Source: Ruminococcus sp. UBA7158
GTDB lineage: Bacteria; Bacillota; Clostridia; Oscillospirales; Ruminococcaceae
Assembly (NCBI GenBank): GCA_002491605.1
Contig: DKWG01000039.1
Coordinates: 1 to 42,023, forward strand
DNA length: 42,023 nt
Direction of reading: 5' to 3'
Position 1 is the first letter of the stretch. Each line of letters begins with the position of its first letter. Made by a program: the position numbers and the translations under genes. Positions 14,910 to 23,258 of the stretch are shown one piece after another. The notes under the pieces are model-generated. The model did no database searches and had not been told where the DNA came from. It was given only the letters and a program-made list of their open reading frames with translations.

Positions 14910-15314
14910 CTATACTCTTCTGCGCTTGGGAGGACGGCAGCCATTGTGAGGAATAGGAGTTACATCCTTGATGAGTCTAACCTCAAGCTCCTCTGACTGA
15001 AGAGCACGGATAGCAGCTTCTCTTCCCTGACCGGGTCCCTTAACGTATACCTCAACGACCTTAAGACCGTGCTCCTTAGCAGCCTTAGCTGCGGTTTCAG
15101 CGGCAGTCTGTGCAGCGAAAGGAGTAGACTTCTTAGAACCTCTGAAGCCGAGACCGCCGGCTGAAGCCCAAGAAATTGCATTTCCCTGCATATCGGTGAT
15201 GGTAACTATAGTGTTATTGAATGTAGACTGGATATGAACCTGTCCCTGTTCAATATTCTTTCTTTCTCTGCGGCGGCGAACAACCGTCTTCTTAGCTGAT
15301 TTCTGCTGAGCCAT
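14910..15314 (-). CDS. rpsK: 30S ribosomal protein S11
   Basis: S11 sits in the 30S platform next to the E site. The 134-residue product has a basic N terminus (KKTVVRRRRERKN), the conserved core STFNNTIVTITDMQGN, and the C-terminal block DVTPIPHNGCRPPKRRRV, all typical. The spacing to rpsM is 15 bases, in the usual S13-S11-S4 order. Confidence 0.98.
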   Translation of the reverse strand: MAQQKSAKKTVVRRRRERKNIEQGQVHIQSTFNNTIVTITDMQGNAISWASAGGLGFRGSKKSTPFAAQTAAETAAKAAKEHGLKVVEVYVKGPGQGREAAIRALQSEELEVRLIKDVTPIPHNGCRPPKRRRV

Positions 15315-15329
15315 GTTACATATCCCTCC

Positions 15330-15698
15330 TTACTTCTTCTTGTTAGCGATGGTCTTTGCAGGTCCCTTGCGGGTTCTTGCATTGGTCTTTGTTCTCTGAC
15401 CTCTAACAGGAAGTCCTTTACGGTGACGTGTTCCGCGATAGCATCCGACTTCGATAAGTCTCTTGATGTTGAGCTGAACTTCTCTTCTCTTGTCGCCCTC
15501 GACAATAAGATGCTTGTCGATATATTCACGCAATTTTGCAACATCGTCCTCAGAAAGGTCCTTAACTCTGATATCAGGGTCAACGCCTGTTTCCTGGCAG
15601 ATCTTAGTTGCTGTAGGCTGACCTATTCCGTAGATGTATGTGAGAGCCGCTTCGATTCTCTTTTCTCTCGGAAGGTCTATACTTGCTATACGAGCCAT
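15330..15698 (-). CDS. rpsM: 30S ribosomal protein S13
   Basis: S13 is in the 30S head and contacts the 50S subunit and the P-site tRNA. The 122-residue product begins MARIASIDLPREKRIEAALTYIYGIG and has the C-terminal GLPVRGQRTKTNARTRKGP block. It follows rpmJ by 28 bases. Confidence 0.98.
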   Translation of the reverse strand: MARIASIDLPREKRIEAALTYIYGIGQPTATKICQETGVDPDIRVKDLSEDDVAKLREYIDKHLIVEGDKRREVQLNIKRLIEVGCYRGTRHRKGLPVRGQRTKTNARTRKGPAKTIANKKK

Positions 15699-15726
15699 AT
15701 TTTATGGGCACCTCCATTAAGTGTTT

Positions 15727-15840
15727 TTATCCCTGACGCTGCTTGTGCTTGGGGTTTTCGCAAATGACCATAACCTTGCCCTTGCGCTTGATAACCTTGC
15801 ACTTTTCGCACATCGGTTTAACTGAAGGTCTTACTTTCAT
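15727..15840 (-). CDS. rpmJ: 50S ribosomal protein L36
   Basis: L36 is a tiny zinc-ribbon protein of the 50S subunit. The 37-residue frame begins MKVRPSVKPMCEKCKVIKR and ends KHKQRQG, matching the family in length and motif. The zinc ligands Cys11, Cys14, Cys27 and His32 are all present, so this is the zinc-binding form. It sits between infA and rpsM as in other Firmicutes, with GGAGGTATTTCA before its ATG. Confidence 0.97.
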   Translation of the reverse strand: MKVRPSVKPMCEKCKVIKRKGKVMVICENPKHKQRQG

Positions 15841-15891
15841 TGAAATACCTCCTTCAAATCATGAAGCATTTTGCTTCCTATGGTTGTTACT

Positions 15892-16110
15892 TTACTTAGA
15901 TCTCCATGTGATTCTGCCCTTGGACAGATCATAAGGAGACATCTCGACCGTTACCTTATCGCCGGGAACAATTCTTATATGATTGAGCGCCAGCTTTCCG
16001 GATACATAGGCGAGAATCTTGTGACCGTTTGCAAGCTCTACTTCAAATCTTGCACTTGGCAATGCTTCCACAACGGTTCCTTCAAGTTCAATTACATCTT
16101 CTTTTGACAC
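15892..16110 (-). CDS. infA: translation initiation factor IF-1
   Basis: IF-1 binds the A site of the 30S subunit during initiation. The 72-residue product is a single S1-like OB fold starting MSKEDVIELEGTVVEALP and ending SKGRITWRSK, as usual. It uses a GTG start that overlaps the TAG of the preceding KOW gene by one base (TAGTG), with AGGGA upstream, so translation is probably coupled. Confidence 0.97.
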   Translation of the reverse strand: MSKEDVIELEGTVVEALPSARFEVELANGHKILAYVSGKLALNHIRIVPGDKVTVEMSPYDLSKGRITWRSK

Positions 16111-16400
16111 TAAAATCCCTCTTTTCCTTCATCTCGTCCGGTCGTGCCGGCTTCAACAGAGCCTTGGGTTTGAAGCCCTGAAAGAAGCTTTTTTAGTTTT
16201 TTATCAGTCATGCCGGTGATATCAATTGTATAGGCAGTCGGTGAAATGTGTTTTACATTCTTTCGCTTGGGATTATCGAGCCTGCGCTCTTTTCCGTCTG
16301 CGATAAAAACGAAGCGGTCCTCGGCAGCTACAGCAACGAAGTACCTGCCTTGATCTCGACCTGCCGTGGATTTAACCACCGAACCTTTGACAGCATTCAC
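16110..16400 (-). CDS. KOW domain-containing RNA-binding protein
   Basis: The 96-residue product has an N-terminal KOW/L14e-like module (GSVVKSTAGRDQGRYFVAV, residues 6-24). Proteins like this lie between map and infA in many clostridia and are presumed to bind RNA or the ribosome; their exact job is not established. The C-terminal 20 residues are Gly/Glu-rich and probably disordered. It starts with GTG after AGGAGGACGTTTT, 12 bases after map, and overlaps infA by one base. Confidence 0.85.
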   Translation of the reverse strand: MNAVKGSVVKSTAGRDQGRYFVAVAAEDRFVFIADGKERRLDNPKRKNVKHISPTAYTIDITGMTDKKLKKLLSGLQTQGSVEAGTTGRDEGKEGF

Positions 16401-16412
16401 AAAACGTCCTCC

Positions 16413-17165
16413 TTATTCGGGCTTGGTGAGAATAATCGCACCGTCGGACGTTATTGCTATTGTGTGCTCAAAATGCGCAGCGAGTGACGCGTCACGGGTC
16501 TTAACGGTCCAGCCGTCGCTAAGAACCTTAACTGACGGTTTTCCGAGCGTTATCATCGGCTCAATTGCTATTACCATTCCGGGAATAAGCCTTACGCCGT
16601 GACCGCTCCTGCCGAAGTTAGGAACTTCGGGCTCCTCATGAAGCTCTCTTCCGACTCCGTGACCGACATATTCTCTGACGACTCCGAAGCCTCTTGACTC
16701 GTTGTACTCCTGAATGGCAGCCGAAAGGTCGCCGATTCTGACTCCGGGCTTTGCCATTGAGATAGCCATGTACAGGCTTTCCTCTGTGGCGTCTAAAAGT
16801 GCCTGAGTCTTGGGGTCAACCTCGCCTACTTTAAAAGTATACGCAGAGTCTCCGTGAAATCCGTCGATATATGCGCCGACGTCGACAGAAACTATGTCGC
16901 CGTCCTTGAGCTTTTCATGCGCCGAGGGAATGCCGTGTATTACCGTATCGTTTACCGATATGCAGGCAGACGCCGGATATCCTGAGTAGCCGAGGAATGA
17001 AGGCTTAGCACCGTGAGCAGTGATGAAGTTGTGAATAACCTTATCAAGCTCCTTTGTCGACATTCCGGCATGGATAGCCTTTCCTGCTGCGACCAGTGCG
17101 CCTCCGGTAATAAGTCCCGCCTTGCGCATTTTTTCTAAATCCTTAGATGATTTTACGTTTACCAC
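16413..17165 (-). CDS. map: type I methionine aminopeptidase
   Basis: This enzyme removes the initiator methionine from nascent proteins. All five metal ligands can be placed: the two aspartates in DVGAYIDGFHGDSAYTF, His in YVGHGVGRELHEEP, Glu in MVIAIEPMI and Glu in FEHTIAIT. The 250-residue length is normal for the type Ia form. It starts with GTG two bases after the adk stop, with AGAGGG six bases upstream, so it is probably translationally coupled to adk. Confidence 0.97.
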   Translation of the reverse strand: MVNVKSSKDLEKMRKAGLITGGALVAAGKAIHAGMSTKELDKVIHNFITAHGAKPSFLGYSGYPASACISVNDTVIHGIPSAHEKLKDGDIVSVDVGAYIDGFHGDSAYTFKVGEVDPKTQALLDATEESLYMAISMAKPGVRIGDLSAAIQEYNESRGFGVVREYVGHGVGRELHEEPEVPNFGRSGHGVRLIPGMVIAIEPMITLGKPSVKVLSDGWTVKTRDASLAAHFEHTIAITSDGAIILTKPE

Positions 17166-17167
17166 AA

Positions 17168-17800
17168 TCAGCCCTCTAAAGCTTCAAGTGTGAGCTTTGA
17201 TGTATCGGCTACTTCTTCCTGACCGATAACTGTAACGAGCTTGCCCTGAGCAAAATAGAAGTCCTTCAGGGGAGCGGTCTTTTCATGGTAGACCTTAAGT
17301 CTGTCCAAAACGGTTGCAGGCTCGTCATCCTTGCGGATAACGGTCTTGCCGCCGCAGGCGTCGCAGATTCCCTCAACCTTTGTGGGCTTGAAGTCCACAT
17401 GGTATGAGTTTCCGCAAGCCTCGCAGACACGTCTGCCGGAAAGTCTTTTTGCAATTGTCTCGTCGGGGACAAATATCTCAATTACCTTATCAATTACCAC
17501 GCCCATCTTGTCAAGCGCTTCTGCCTGAGGAACTGTGCGGGGGAATCCATCGAGAATGAAGCCGTTTTTGCAGTCGTCCTCAGCAATTCTTTCCTTGAGA
17601 ATGCCGATAACGACGTCGTCCGGAACTAAGGCGCCGGAATCCATGTAGCCCTTTGCTGCAAGACCGCTGGGAGTGCCGTTTTTAACAGCCTCTCTGAGCA
17701 TATTACCGGTTGAAATAGCCGGAATGCCCTTTGCCTGGCAGATAACCTCTGCCTGTGTGCCCTTGCCTGCTCCGGGTGCTCCTAATAAGATAAGATTCAT
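17168..17800 (-). CDS. adk: adenylate kinase, zinc-LID form
   Basis: Adk interconverts ATP plus AMP with two ADP in the cytoplasm. The 210-residue product has the P-loop GAPGAGKGT (7-15), the AMP-binding DGFPRT segment, and a long LID domain with two CxxC pairs (CEACG and CDACG) that bind zinc, the usual Gram-positive form. The start at 17800 follows GAAAGGTTATCAAT; the longer frame to 17878 runs through a hairpin-containing gap and is rejected. Confidence 0.97.
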   Translation of the reverse strand: MNLILLGAPGAGKGTQAEVICQAKGIPAISTGNMLREAVKNGTPSGLAAKGYMDSGALVPDDVVIGILKERIAEDDCKNGFILDGFPRTVPQAEALDKMGVVIDKVIEIFVPDETIAKRLSGRRVCEACGNSYHVDFKPTKVEGICDACGGKTVIRKDDEPATVLDRLKVYHEKTAPLKDFYFAQGKLVTVIGQEEVADTSKLTLEALEG

Positions 17801-17833
17801 ATTGATAACCTTTCTGAACATCAAATCGTGGTT

Positions 17834-17870
17834 ATGTCCGGCGACTGCGTCTGGCGCAGCAACCGAACAT
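17834..17870 (-). promoter_or_regulatory. two-part hairpin in the secY-adk gap
   Basis: ATGTCCGG (17834-17841) pairs with CCGAACAT (17863-17870) with one wobble, and an inner perfect CTGCG/CGCAG stem lies at 17845-17849 and 17855-17859. No T-run follows. It may protect or separate the upstream ribosomal-secY message from the adk-map part, or act on adk translation. Confidence 0.5.
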
Positions 17871-17907
17871 GGAAGCACTGACTAATCAATCAGCGTTCCT
17901 AATCACT

Positions 17908-19203
17908 TTATTCCAAGAAGCCCTTGTGGTGACGCATCATAAGCTGTGACTCGAGCTGACGAACAGTTTCGAGAGCAACGCTTACAACGATGAGGATTGA
18001 AGTTCCGCCCAATGCAAGACTTCCGACGCCTGTAATCTGAGCGAATATAATCGGGAAGAGAGCAACAACTGCCAAGAAGAGAGCACCGACAAGAATGAGC
18101 TTTGAAAGTATTCTTGTGATGAAGTCTGAGGTCGGCTGACCGGGACGAATACCGGGGATACCGCCGTTGTTCTGGCGGAGGTTGTTAGCGATCTCAACAG
18201 GGTTATACTGCATAGATACGTAGAAGTAGCTGAACAAAATTATCAATATAAAGTATAATGTTGCATATACGGGGTGTGTGTAACTGAACACTTTGAAGAA
18301 GCCTGCCCAGAATGTACCTGCCTTAGGCTCACCTGTGAACATCATAATTGTCTGAGGAATAGAAAGGAAGCTCATTGCAAAGATGATAGGCAAAACGCCT
18401 GCCATTGCAATCTTTATCGGCAGGTAGGTTGACTGACCGCCGTATACCTTTCTTCCGACAACACGCTTAGCATACTGAATCGGGATTCTTCTTTCTGCAT
18501 TATCCATGAAGATGATGAAAGCAATCATCAAAACGAAGATAACAACAATAATCGGAATCAATGCAATGTAGAAGGCATTACCTGTTCTTGCAAGTTCAAC
18601 GAAGGTACTACCGAACGATGACGGTATATCAGCAACGATACCTGCAAAGAGAAGCATTGAAATGCCGTTTCCTATACCTTTTTTGTCGATAAGGGAACCG
18701 AGCCAGATAACCAGCATTGCACCTGCTGTGAAGCAGAGGATGATAACTATCTCAGACAAAGCCTTGGAAATGCCCTGAGTATAGGTCAAAGCACCGTGTG
18801 ACTTGAGTGTGAGGTAGTATGCCCATGACTGGAACAATGCGATGCCGAGTGTTGTATACTTAGTGATATTATTGATCTTTCTTCTGCCCTCTTCGCCTTC
18901 CTTAGCTAATCTTTCGAGCGGAGGAAGAGCAAATGTTAAGAGCTGAATAATGATCTGTGCGTTGATGTACGGTGAAATTGAAAGGCACAAAAGTGTTGCC
19001 CTTGAAAATGTTCCGCCGGACAGGGTGTTAAGGTATCCGAAAATTGTATTGCTGCCGCTTATCATTTCATGCAAAACAGTTCCGTCGAGATAAGGGACAG
19101 GAATGTAACCGCCGAGTCTGTAAATCAGGACAATAAGAAGGGTGTATAATATCTTCTTTCTTATTTCTGCAACTTTCCAAGCGTTTCGCAATGTTTCAAA
19201 CAC
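17908..19203 (-). CDS. secY: preprotein translocase subunit SecY
   Basis: SecY is the channel of the Sec translocon in the cytoplasmic membrane. The 431-residue product has about ten hydrophobic segments and family blocks such as GGYIPVPYLDG near the start, QMPLE-like loop regions, and NNGGIPGIRPGQPTSDF in the C-terminal third. It starts with GTG directly after the rplO TAA (TAAGTG), with AGAGGTGATTTAA upstream, which implies coupled translation with L15. Confidence 0.97.
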   Translation of the reverse strand: MFETLRNAWKVAEIRKKILYTLLIVLIYRLGGYIPVPYLDGTVLHEMISGSNTIFGYLNTLSGGTFSRATLLCLSISPYINAQIIIQLLTFALPPLERLAKEGEEGRRKINNITKYTTLGIALFQSWAYYLTLKSHGALTYTQGISKALSEIVIILCFTAGAMLVIWLGSLIDKKGIGNGISMLLFAGIVADIPSSFGSTFVELARTGNAFYIALIPIIVVIFVLMIAFIIFMDNAERRIPIQYAKRVVGRKVYGGQSTYLPIKIAMAGVLPIIFAMSFLSIPQTIMMFTGEPKAGTFWAGFFKVFSYTHPVYATLYFILIILFSYFYVSMQYNPVEIANNLRQNNGGIPGIRPGQPTSDFITRILSKLILVGALFLAVVALFPIIFAQITGVGSLALGGTSILIVVSVALETVRQLESQLMMRHHKGFLE

Positions 19204-19644
19204 TTAAATCACCTCTGCCTCTCCGCCGGCCTTCTCAATCTTTTCCTTGGCAGAAGAAGAGTAAGCTGCCGCCTTTACGGTAAGCTTTTTGGTGAGTTCT
19301 CCGTTACCTAATACCTTGATACCGTTGCCTTCGTTCTTGATAACGCCGGCAGCTATAAGAAGCTCTGCGTCGACAACAGTTCCGTCGACGAATTTCTCAA
19401 GGTCACAAACGTTTATTGCCGTGTACTTAGCTGCAAAAATGTTGTTGAAGCCCCTCTTAGGTATTCTTCTTGCAAGCCTGGTCTGTCCGCCTTCAAAGCC
19501 CGGCTTAACGCCGCCGCCTGAACGTGCATTCTGACCCTTATGTCCTTTTCCTGCTGTTTTACCCCAGCCTGAGCCATGTCCTCTTCCGATTCTTCTGGCT
19601 TCTCTGGTTGAGCCTTCAGCAGGTGCCAAATCGTGCAATCTCAT
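19204..19644 (-). CDS. rplO: 50S ribosomal protein L15
   Basis: L15 is a late-assembly protein of the 50S subunit. The 146-residue product begins MRLHDLAPAEGSTREARRIGRG and has the Gly-rich GWGKTAGKGHKGQNARSGGG loop that reaches into 23S rRNA. It abuts secY with no gap and follows rpmD by 22 bases. Confidence 0.98.
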   Translation of the reverse strand: MRLHDLAPAEGSTREARRIGRGHGSGWGKTAGKGHKGQNARSGGGVKPGFEGGQTRLARRIPKRGFNNIFAAKYTAINVCDLEKFVDGTVVDAELLIAAGVIKNEGNGIKVLGNGELTKKLTVKAAAYSSSAKEKIEKAGGEAEVI

Positions 19645-19666
19645 TTATTCGCACCTCCTTGTTTTC

Positions 19667-19846
19667 TTATGCTTCGGTAACTTTAATAAGGTGAACGATC
19701 TTATTTATCTTACCTTTTGTCTGTGCGTTATCGGGCTGAACCGTAACGTCACCGATTTTACGAAGACCTAAGGAGTTAGCTGTAGCAATCTGATCCTTGA
19801 GTCTTCCGTTTAAGCTCTTAACGAGCTCGATCTTAACGGATGCCAT
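19667..19846 (-). CDS. rpmD: 50S ribosomal protein L30
   Basis: This 59-residue frame reads MASVKIELVKSLNGRLKDQ, then ATANSLGLRKIGD, and ends VHLIKVTEA, matching L30 in length and sequence. AAGGAGGATATAAGCT precedes the ATG at 19846. It lies between rpsE and rplO in the standard spc order. Confidence 0.97.
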   Translation of the reverse strand: MASVKIELVKSLNGRLKDQIATANSLGLRKIGDVTVQPDNAQTKGKINKIVHLIKVTEA

Positions 19847-19860
19847 AGCTTATATCCTCC

Positions 19861-20358
19861 TTAGAATAATTCCTTAACAGTCTTGCCTCTCTTAGCTGCT
19901 ACTTCTTCAGCAGACTTAAGATTTGCCAAACCGTTGAATGTTGCTCTTACTACGTTGCAGGGATTATTTGAACGCAAGCACTTTGTTCTTATGTCCTTAA
20001 TACCTACAGCCTCGATTACCGAACGAACAGGTCCGCCTGCGATAACTCCGGTACCGGCAGCAGCGGGTCTCATTAAAACTCTGCCTGCTCCGTATGCGCC
20101 GACGATTTCGTGGGGGATTGTTGTGTCCTTCAAAGAAACCTTGATAAGGTTCTTCTTTGCATCAGCTTCGCCCTTTCTTACAGCATCGCTGACTTCGCTT
20201 GACTTGCCTATTCCGAAGCCGACGGTTCCGTTTCCGTCACCTACAACAACGAGTGCGGAGAACTTCATTATACGTCCGCCCTTGACTGTTTTAGATACAC
20301 GGTTGACTGCGATGACCGTTGACACAAGTTCCATTGATGAAGCATCTATCTTAGCCAA
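19861..20358 (-). CDS. rpsE: 30S ribosomal protein S5
   Basis: S5 shapes the mRNA entry channel and decoding accuracy. The 165-residue product has the N-terminal double-stranded-RNA-binding-like domain with VNRVSKTVKGGRIMKFSALV and the C-terminal domain with RVLMRPAAAGTGVIAGG. It is slightly short at the N terminus compared with some homologues but complete. Confidence 0.98.
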   Translation of the reverse strand: MAKIDASSMELVSTVIAVNRVSKTVKGGRIMKFSALVVVGDGNGTVGFGIGKSSEVSDAVRKGEADAKKNLIKVSLKDTTIPHEIVGAYGAGRVLMRPAAAGTGVIAGGPVRSVIEAVGIKDIRTKCLRSNNPCNVVRATFNGLANLKSAEEVAAKRGKTVKELF

Positions 20359-20374
20359 AATACTTTACCTCCTT

Positions 20375-20734
20375 TTAGAACTTAAGGCCGCCCTCACGAG
20401 CGCCTTCAGCTAATGCCTGAACACGACCGTGATAAACATAACCGCCTCTGTCGAATACGACTTCTTCGATTCCCTTTGCCTTGCAAGCGGCAGCGATCAT
20501 CTCGCCGACCTTCTTTGCACCTTCGACGTTTCCGCCATTGCCATCAAAGCCCTTTTCCATGCTTGAGGCGGCGCAGAGAGTTGTTCCGGCAACATCATCA
20601 ATTACCTGAGCGTAAATGTGCTTTGCAGAGCGGAACACATTAAGACGGGGACATGTAGCGGTTCCGGAAACCTTAGCACGGACTCTTGCATGTCTTTTAG
20701 CTCTTGCCTTTGCTCTGTCAACTAATTTAACCAT
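20375..20734 (-). CDS. rplR: 50S ribosomal protein L18
   Basis: L18 carries 5S rRNA into the central protuberance. The 119-residue product has RHARVRAKVSGTATCPRLNV near the start and the C-terminal FDRGGYVYHGRVQALAEGAR block. It lies 16 bases before rpsE. Confidence 0.98.
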   Translation of the reverse strand: MVKLVDRAKARAKRHARVRAKVSGTATCPRLNVFRSAKHIYAQVIDDVAGTTLCAASSMEKGFDGNGGNVEGAKKVGEMIAAACKAKGIEEVVFDRGGYVYHGRVQALAEGAREGGLKF

Positions 20735-20753
20735 AGCTCAATACTCTCCTTAT

Positions 20754-21305
20754 TTACTTCTTTCCGCCCTTGCCGGCCTTACCTTCCTTGCGGATGATAA
20801 CCTCGCCGTCATAGCGGATACCCTTGCCCTTGTAAGGCTCAGGAGGACGCTTTGCGCGTACTTCACTGGCAAACTGACCTACCTTTTGCTTGTCTATACC
20901 TCTTACTACTATCTGGTTGGGCTGAGGAACATCGAGCTTGATGTCTTCAGTCTCGGAAACGATTACCTGATGAGAGAAGCCGAGGTTAAGAATAACATCC
21001 TTGCCCTGCTTCTGTGCTCTGTAACCGACACCTTCGATAATAAGAAGCTTGCTGTAGCCGTTAACAACGCCTTCGATCATGTTGTGAACCAAGGTTCTTG
21101 TTAAGCCGTGGAGAGCCTTAGACTGCTGCTCGTCATTGGGACGGCTTACCTTAAGCTCGCCGTTCTCAACCGCGATAGCAAGGCTCGGATTGAACTTCTG
21201 AGTCAGTGTTCCCTTAGGACCCTTAACTGTTACAAGGTTGCCCTCAGCAACAGTGATTTCAACTCCGGCAGGAACGCTAATCGGTTTTAAACCTATTCTT
21301 GACAT
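20754..21305 (-). CDS. rplF: 50S ribosomal protein L6
   Basis: L6 lies near the factor-binding site of the 50S subunit. The 183-residue product begins MSRIGLKPISVPAGVEI and has the C-terminal signature PEPYKGKGIRYDGE. It is followed by rplR after 19 bases. Confidence 0.98.
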   Translation of the reverse strand: MSRIGLKPISVPAGVEITVAEGNLVTVKGPKGTLTQKFNPSLAIAVENGELKVSRPNDEQQSKALHGLTRTLVHNMIEGVVNGYSKLLIIEGVGYRAQKQGKDVILNLGFSHQVIVSETEDIKLDVPQPNQIVVRGIDKQKVGQFASEVRAKRPPEPYKGKGIRYDGEVIIRKEGKAGKGGKK

Positions 21306-21317
21306 GGTTTAGCCTCC

Positions 21318-21716
21318 TTACCAGACGAATGCGAGAATTTCACCGCCGACGCCCAACTCACGAGCCTTCTTGTCTGTTACGATTCCCTTAGAAGTGGAAA
21401 CAATCGCAACACCCAAGCCCTTCATGACCTTAGGCATATCCTCACAGCTTGAGTAGATTCTAAGACCGGGCTTAGAAACTCTTCTTATGCCGGAGATAAC
21501 CGGTGTTCTGTTCTCATCGTATTTAAGTGTTATTCTTATGATTCCCTGCTTGCCGTCTTCAACGATCTGATAAGACTTGATGTAGCCTTCGTTTAAAAGG
21601 ATTTCTACTATAGCCTTCTTAACGTTGGAAGCAGGAATGTCAACATTAGCGTGCTTTGCTGTGCTCGCATTGCGAATTCTTGTCAGCAAATCAGCTATTG
21701 TATCAGTAATCTGCAT
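21318..21716 (-). CDS. rpsH: 30S ribosomal protein S8
   Basis: S8 binds the central domain of 16S rRNA; in E. coli it is the translational repressor of the spc operon. The 132-residue product begins MQITDTIADLLTRIRNAS and ends with STSKGIVTDKKARELGVGGE plus AFVW. It is preceded by rpsN after 26 bases. Confidence 0.98.
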   Translation of the reverse strand: MQITDTIADLLTRIRNASTAKHANVDIPASNVKKAIVEILLNEGYIKSYQIVEDGKQGIIRITLKYDENRTPVISGIRRVSKPGLRIYSSCEDMPKVMKGLGVAIVSTSKGIVTDKKARELGVGGEILAFVW

Positions 21717-21742
21717 ACCGTTTTGCCTCCTTTGCTGAAATT

Positions 21743-21928
21743 TTACCAGCTTGCCTTCTTAACTCCGGGGATCTGACCGTCGTGTGCCAACTCTCTGAAG
21801 CAGATACGGCAAATGCCGAACTTTCTGAGGTAAGCGTGAGGTCTTCCGCAAATCTTGCATCTGTTATAAGCACGAGTTGAGTACTTAGGCTCAGCCTGCT
21901 GCTTTAAAATCATCGACTTTTTAGCCAT
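21743..21928 (-). CDS. rpsZ: 30S ribosomal protein S14, zinc-binding type Z
   Basis: S14 helps assemble the 30S head. The 61-residue product has two CxxC pairs (CKICG and CRICF), the mark of the short zinc-dependent type Z form. It lies between rplE and rpsH. Any zinc-free S14 paralogue would be elsewhere in the genome. Confidence 0.98.
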   Translation of the reverse strand: MAKKSMILKQQAEPKYSTRAYNRCKICGRPHAYLRKFGICRICFRELAHDGQIPGVKKASW

Positions 21929-21942
21929 ATTGTATCCTCCTC

Positions 21943-22482
21943 TTACTTAGCGAAGGGAGCGCCGAGCAATGTCAAGAGCTCCTTAGCTTCTTCGTCGGTC
22001 TTTGCAGTGGTGATGAAGTTGATATCCATACCACGAACCTTATCTACCTTGTCGAACTCGATTTCAGGGAATATAAGCTGTTCCTTGATACCGGTTGAGT
22101 AGTTTCCTCTGCCGTCGAACGAGTTTGCATTGATACCCTTGAAGTCACGAACACGGGGGAACGCAACGTTGAAGAGTCTGTCAACAAATTCGTACATCTT
22201 TTCAGCTCTTAAGGTGACCTTAACGCCTATAGCCTGACCTTCACGGAGCTTGAAGTTTGCAACAGACTTCTTAGCCTTGCAAACGATCGGCTTCTGACCG
22301 GTGATTGCAGCGAGGTCGTTCATAACAGCGTCGATGACCTTGGAGTTTTCCTTAGCTTCGCCGCAGGCAACGTTGATAACTACCTTGTCGAGCTTAGGAA
22401 TCTGCATAACGTTCTCATAACCGAACTTCTTCATAAGTGCAGGAGCAACTTCGCTGATATACTGTTCTTTTAATCTAGCCAT
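21943..22482 (-). CDS. rplE: 50S ribosomal protein L5
   Basis: L5 binds 5S rRNA and contacts P-site tRNA and S13. The 179-residue product has MQIPKLDKVVINVACGEA near residue 25 and the C-terminal VRGMDINFITTAKTDEEAK block. It starts 10 bases after the rplX stop, within tight spc spacing. Confidence 0.98.
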   Translation of the reverse strand: MARLKEQYISEVAPALMKKFGYENVMQIPKLDKVVINVACGEAKENSKVIDAVMNDLAAITGQKPIVCKAKKSVANFKLREGQAIGVKVTLRAEKMYEFVDRLFNVAFPRVRDFKGINANSFDGRGNYSTGIKEQLIFPEIEFDKVDKVRGMDINFITTAKTDEEAKELLTLLGAPFAK

Positions 22483-22492
22483 GTTTATCCTC

Positions 22493-22810
22493 CTACTTAA
22501 TCTCTGCGCCGCAGCGCTTGCAAATTCTTATCTTTTCGCCGTCAATAACCTTGGCGCCGGTTCTTACTCCTCTGTTGCACTTGGGGCAAAGAAGAGCTAC
22601 CTTGCAGGCATACATTGCAGCCTCAGCCTTAACAATGCCTCCGGTCTCGCCCTGTCTGCGGGGCTTAACCGACTTGGTTACAATATTTGCACCTTCAACA
22701 ATGAGCTTGCCTTCCTTGGGGGATACAGCCAAAACCTTGCCGGTCTTGCCCTTATCCTTACCGCTGAGGATGACTACAGAGTCACCGGTTTTAACATGAA
22801 TCTTATTCAT
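22493..22810 (-). CDS. rplX: 50S ribosomal protein L24 with C-terminal zinc ribbon
   Basis: L24 is an early assembly initiator of the 50S subunit. The 105-residue product has the KOW motif (SGKDKGKTGKVLAVSPKEGK, about 15-34). The last 35 residues hold two cysteine pairs, CPKC and CKRC, that should form a zinc ribbon, a form seen in some clostridia. Confidence 0.97.
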   Translation of the reverse strand: MNKIHVKTGDSVVILSGKDKGKTGKVLAVSPKEGKLIVEGANIVTKSVKPRRQGETGGIVKAEAAMYACKVALLCPKCNRGVRTGAKVIDGEKIRICKRCGAEIK

Positions 22811-22826
22811 AATCTGCGGTTCCTCC

Positions 22827-23195
22827 TTAAAGTACCTCGGGGGCGAGTGACATGATCTTTACGAAATCATTCTCACGAAGCTCTCTGGCAACAGGGCCAA
22901 AGATACGGGTTCCCCTGGGTGTTTTATCTTCTTTAATAATTACAGCTGCGTTTTCATCGAAACGGATGTAGGTTCCATCCTCACGACGAAGACCCTTAGC
23001 TGAACGAACGATTACTGCTTTTACAACGTCGCCCTTCTTTACGATACCGCCGGGTGCTGCTTTCTTAACGGAAGCAACAACTACGTCGCCGATATTGGCG
23101 TACTTTCTGCGTGTACCGCCCAAAACTCTGATGCACTGAAGCTCCTTGGCTCCGGTGTTGTCAGCAGCCTTGAGTCTTGTCTGCATTTGTATCAC
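22827..23195 (-). CDS. rplN: 50S ribosomal protein L14
   Basis: L14 lies at the subunit interface and is the docking site of the silencing factor RsfS. The 122-residue product begins MIQMQTRLKAADNTGAKE and ends REND-FVKIMSLAPEVL. It starts with GTG eight bases after GGAGG, with a small hairpin (23229-23248) between it and rpsQ. Confidence 0.98.
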   Translation of the reverse strand: MIQMQTRLKAADNTGAKELQCIRVLGGTRRKYANIGDVVVASVKKAAPGGIVKKGDVVKAVIVRSAKGLRREDGTYIRFDENAAVIIKEDKTPRGTRIFGPVARELRENDFVKIMSLAPEVL

Positions 23196-23228
23196 AGCAA
23201 GTTCCTCCTTTCAGTTTTCAAGAAATCT

Positions 23229-23248
23229 GAGAACCTTTTTAGGCTCTC
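23229..23248 (-). promoter_or_regulatory. 8-bp hairpin in the rpsQ-rplN gap
   Basis: GAGAACCT (23229-23236) and AGGCTCTC (23241-23248) form an 8-bp stem with one wobble and a four-base loop. It lies about 35-55 bases before rplN. There is no T-run, so it is more likely a processing or translational structure than a terminator. Confidence 0.4.
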
Positions 23249-23258
23249 ACCCTACTTT

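Noticed and set aside
19883..20413. 176-residue open frame opposite rpsE
   Set aside because: Antisense shadow of a ribosomal protein gene; strong codon bias of S5 explains the open frame.
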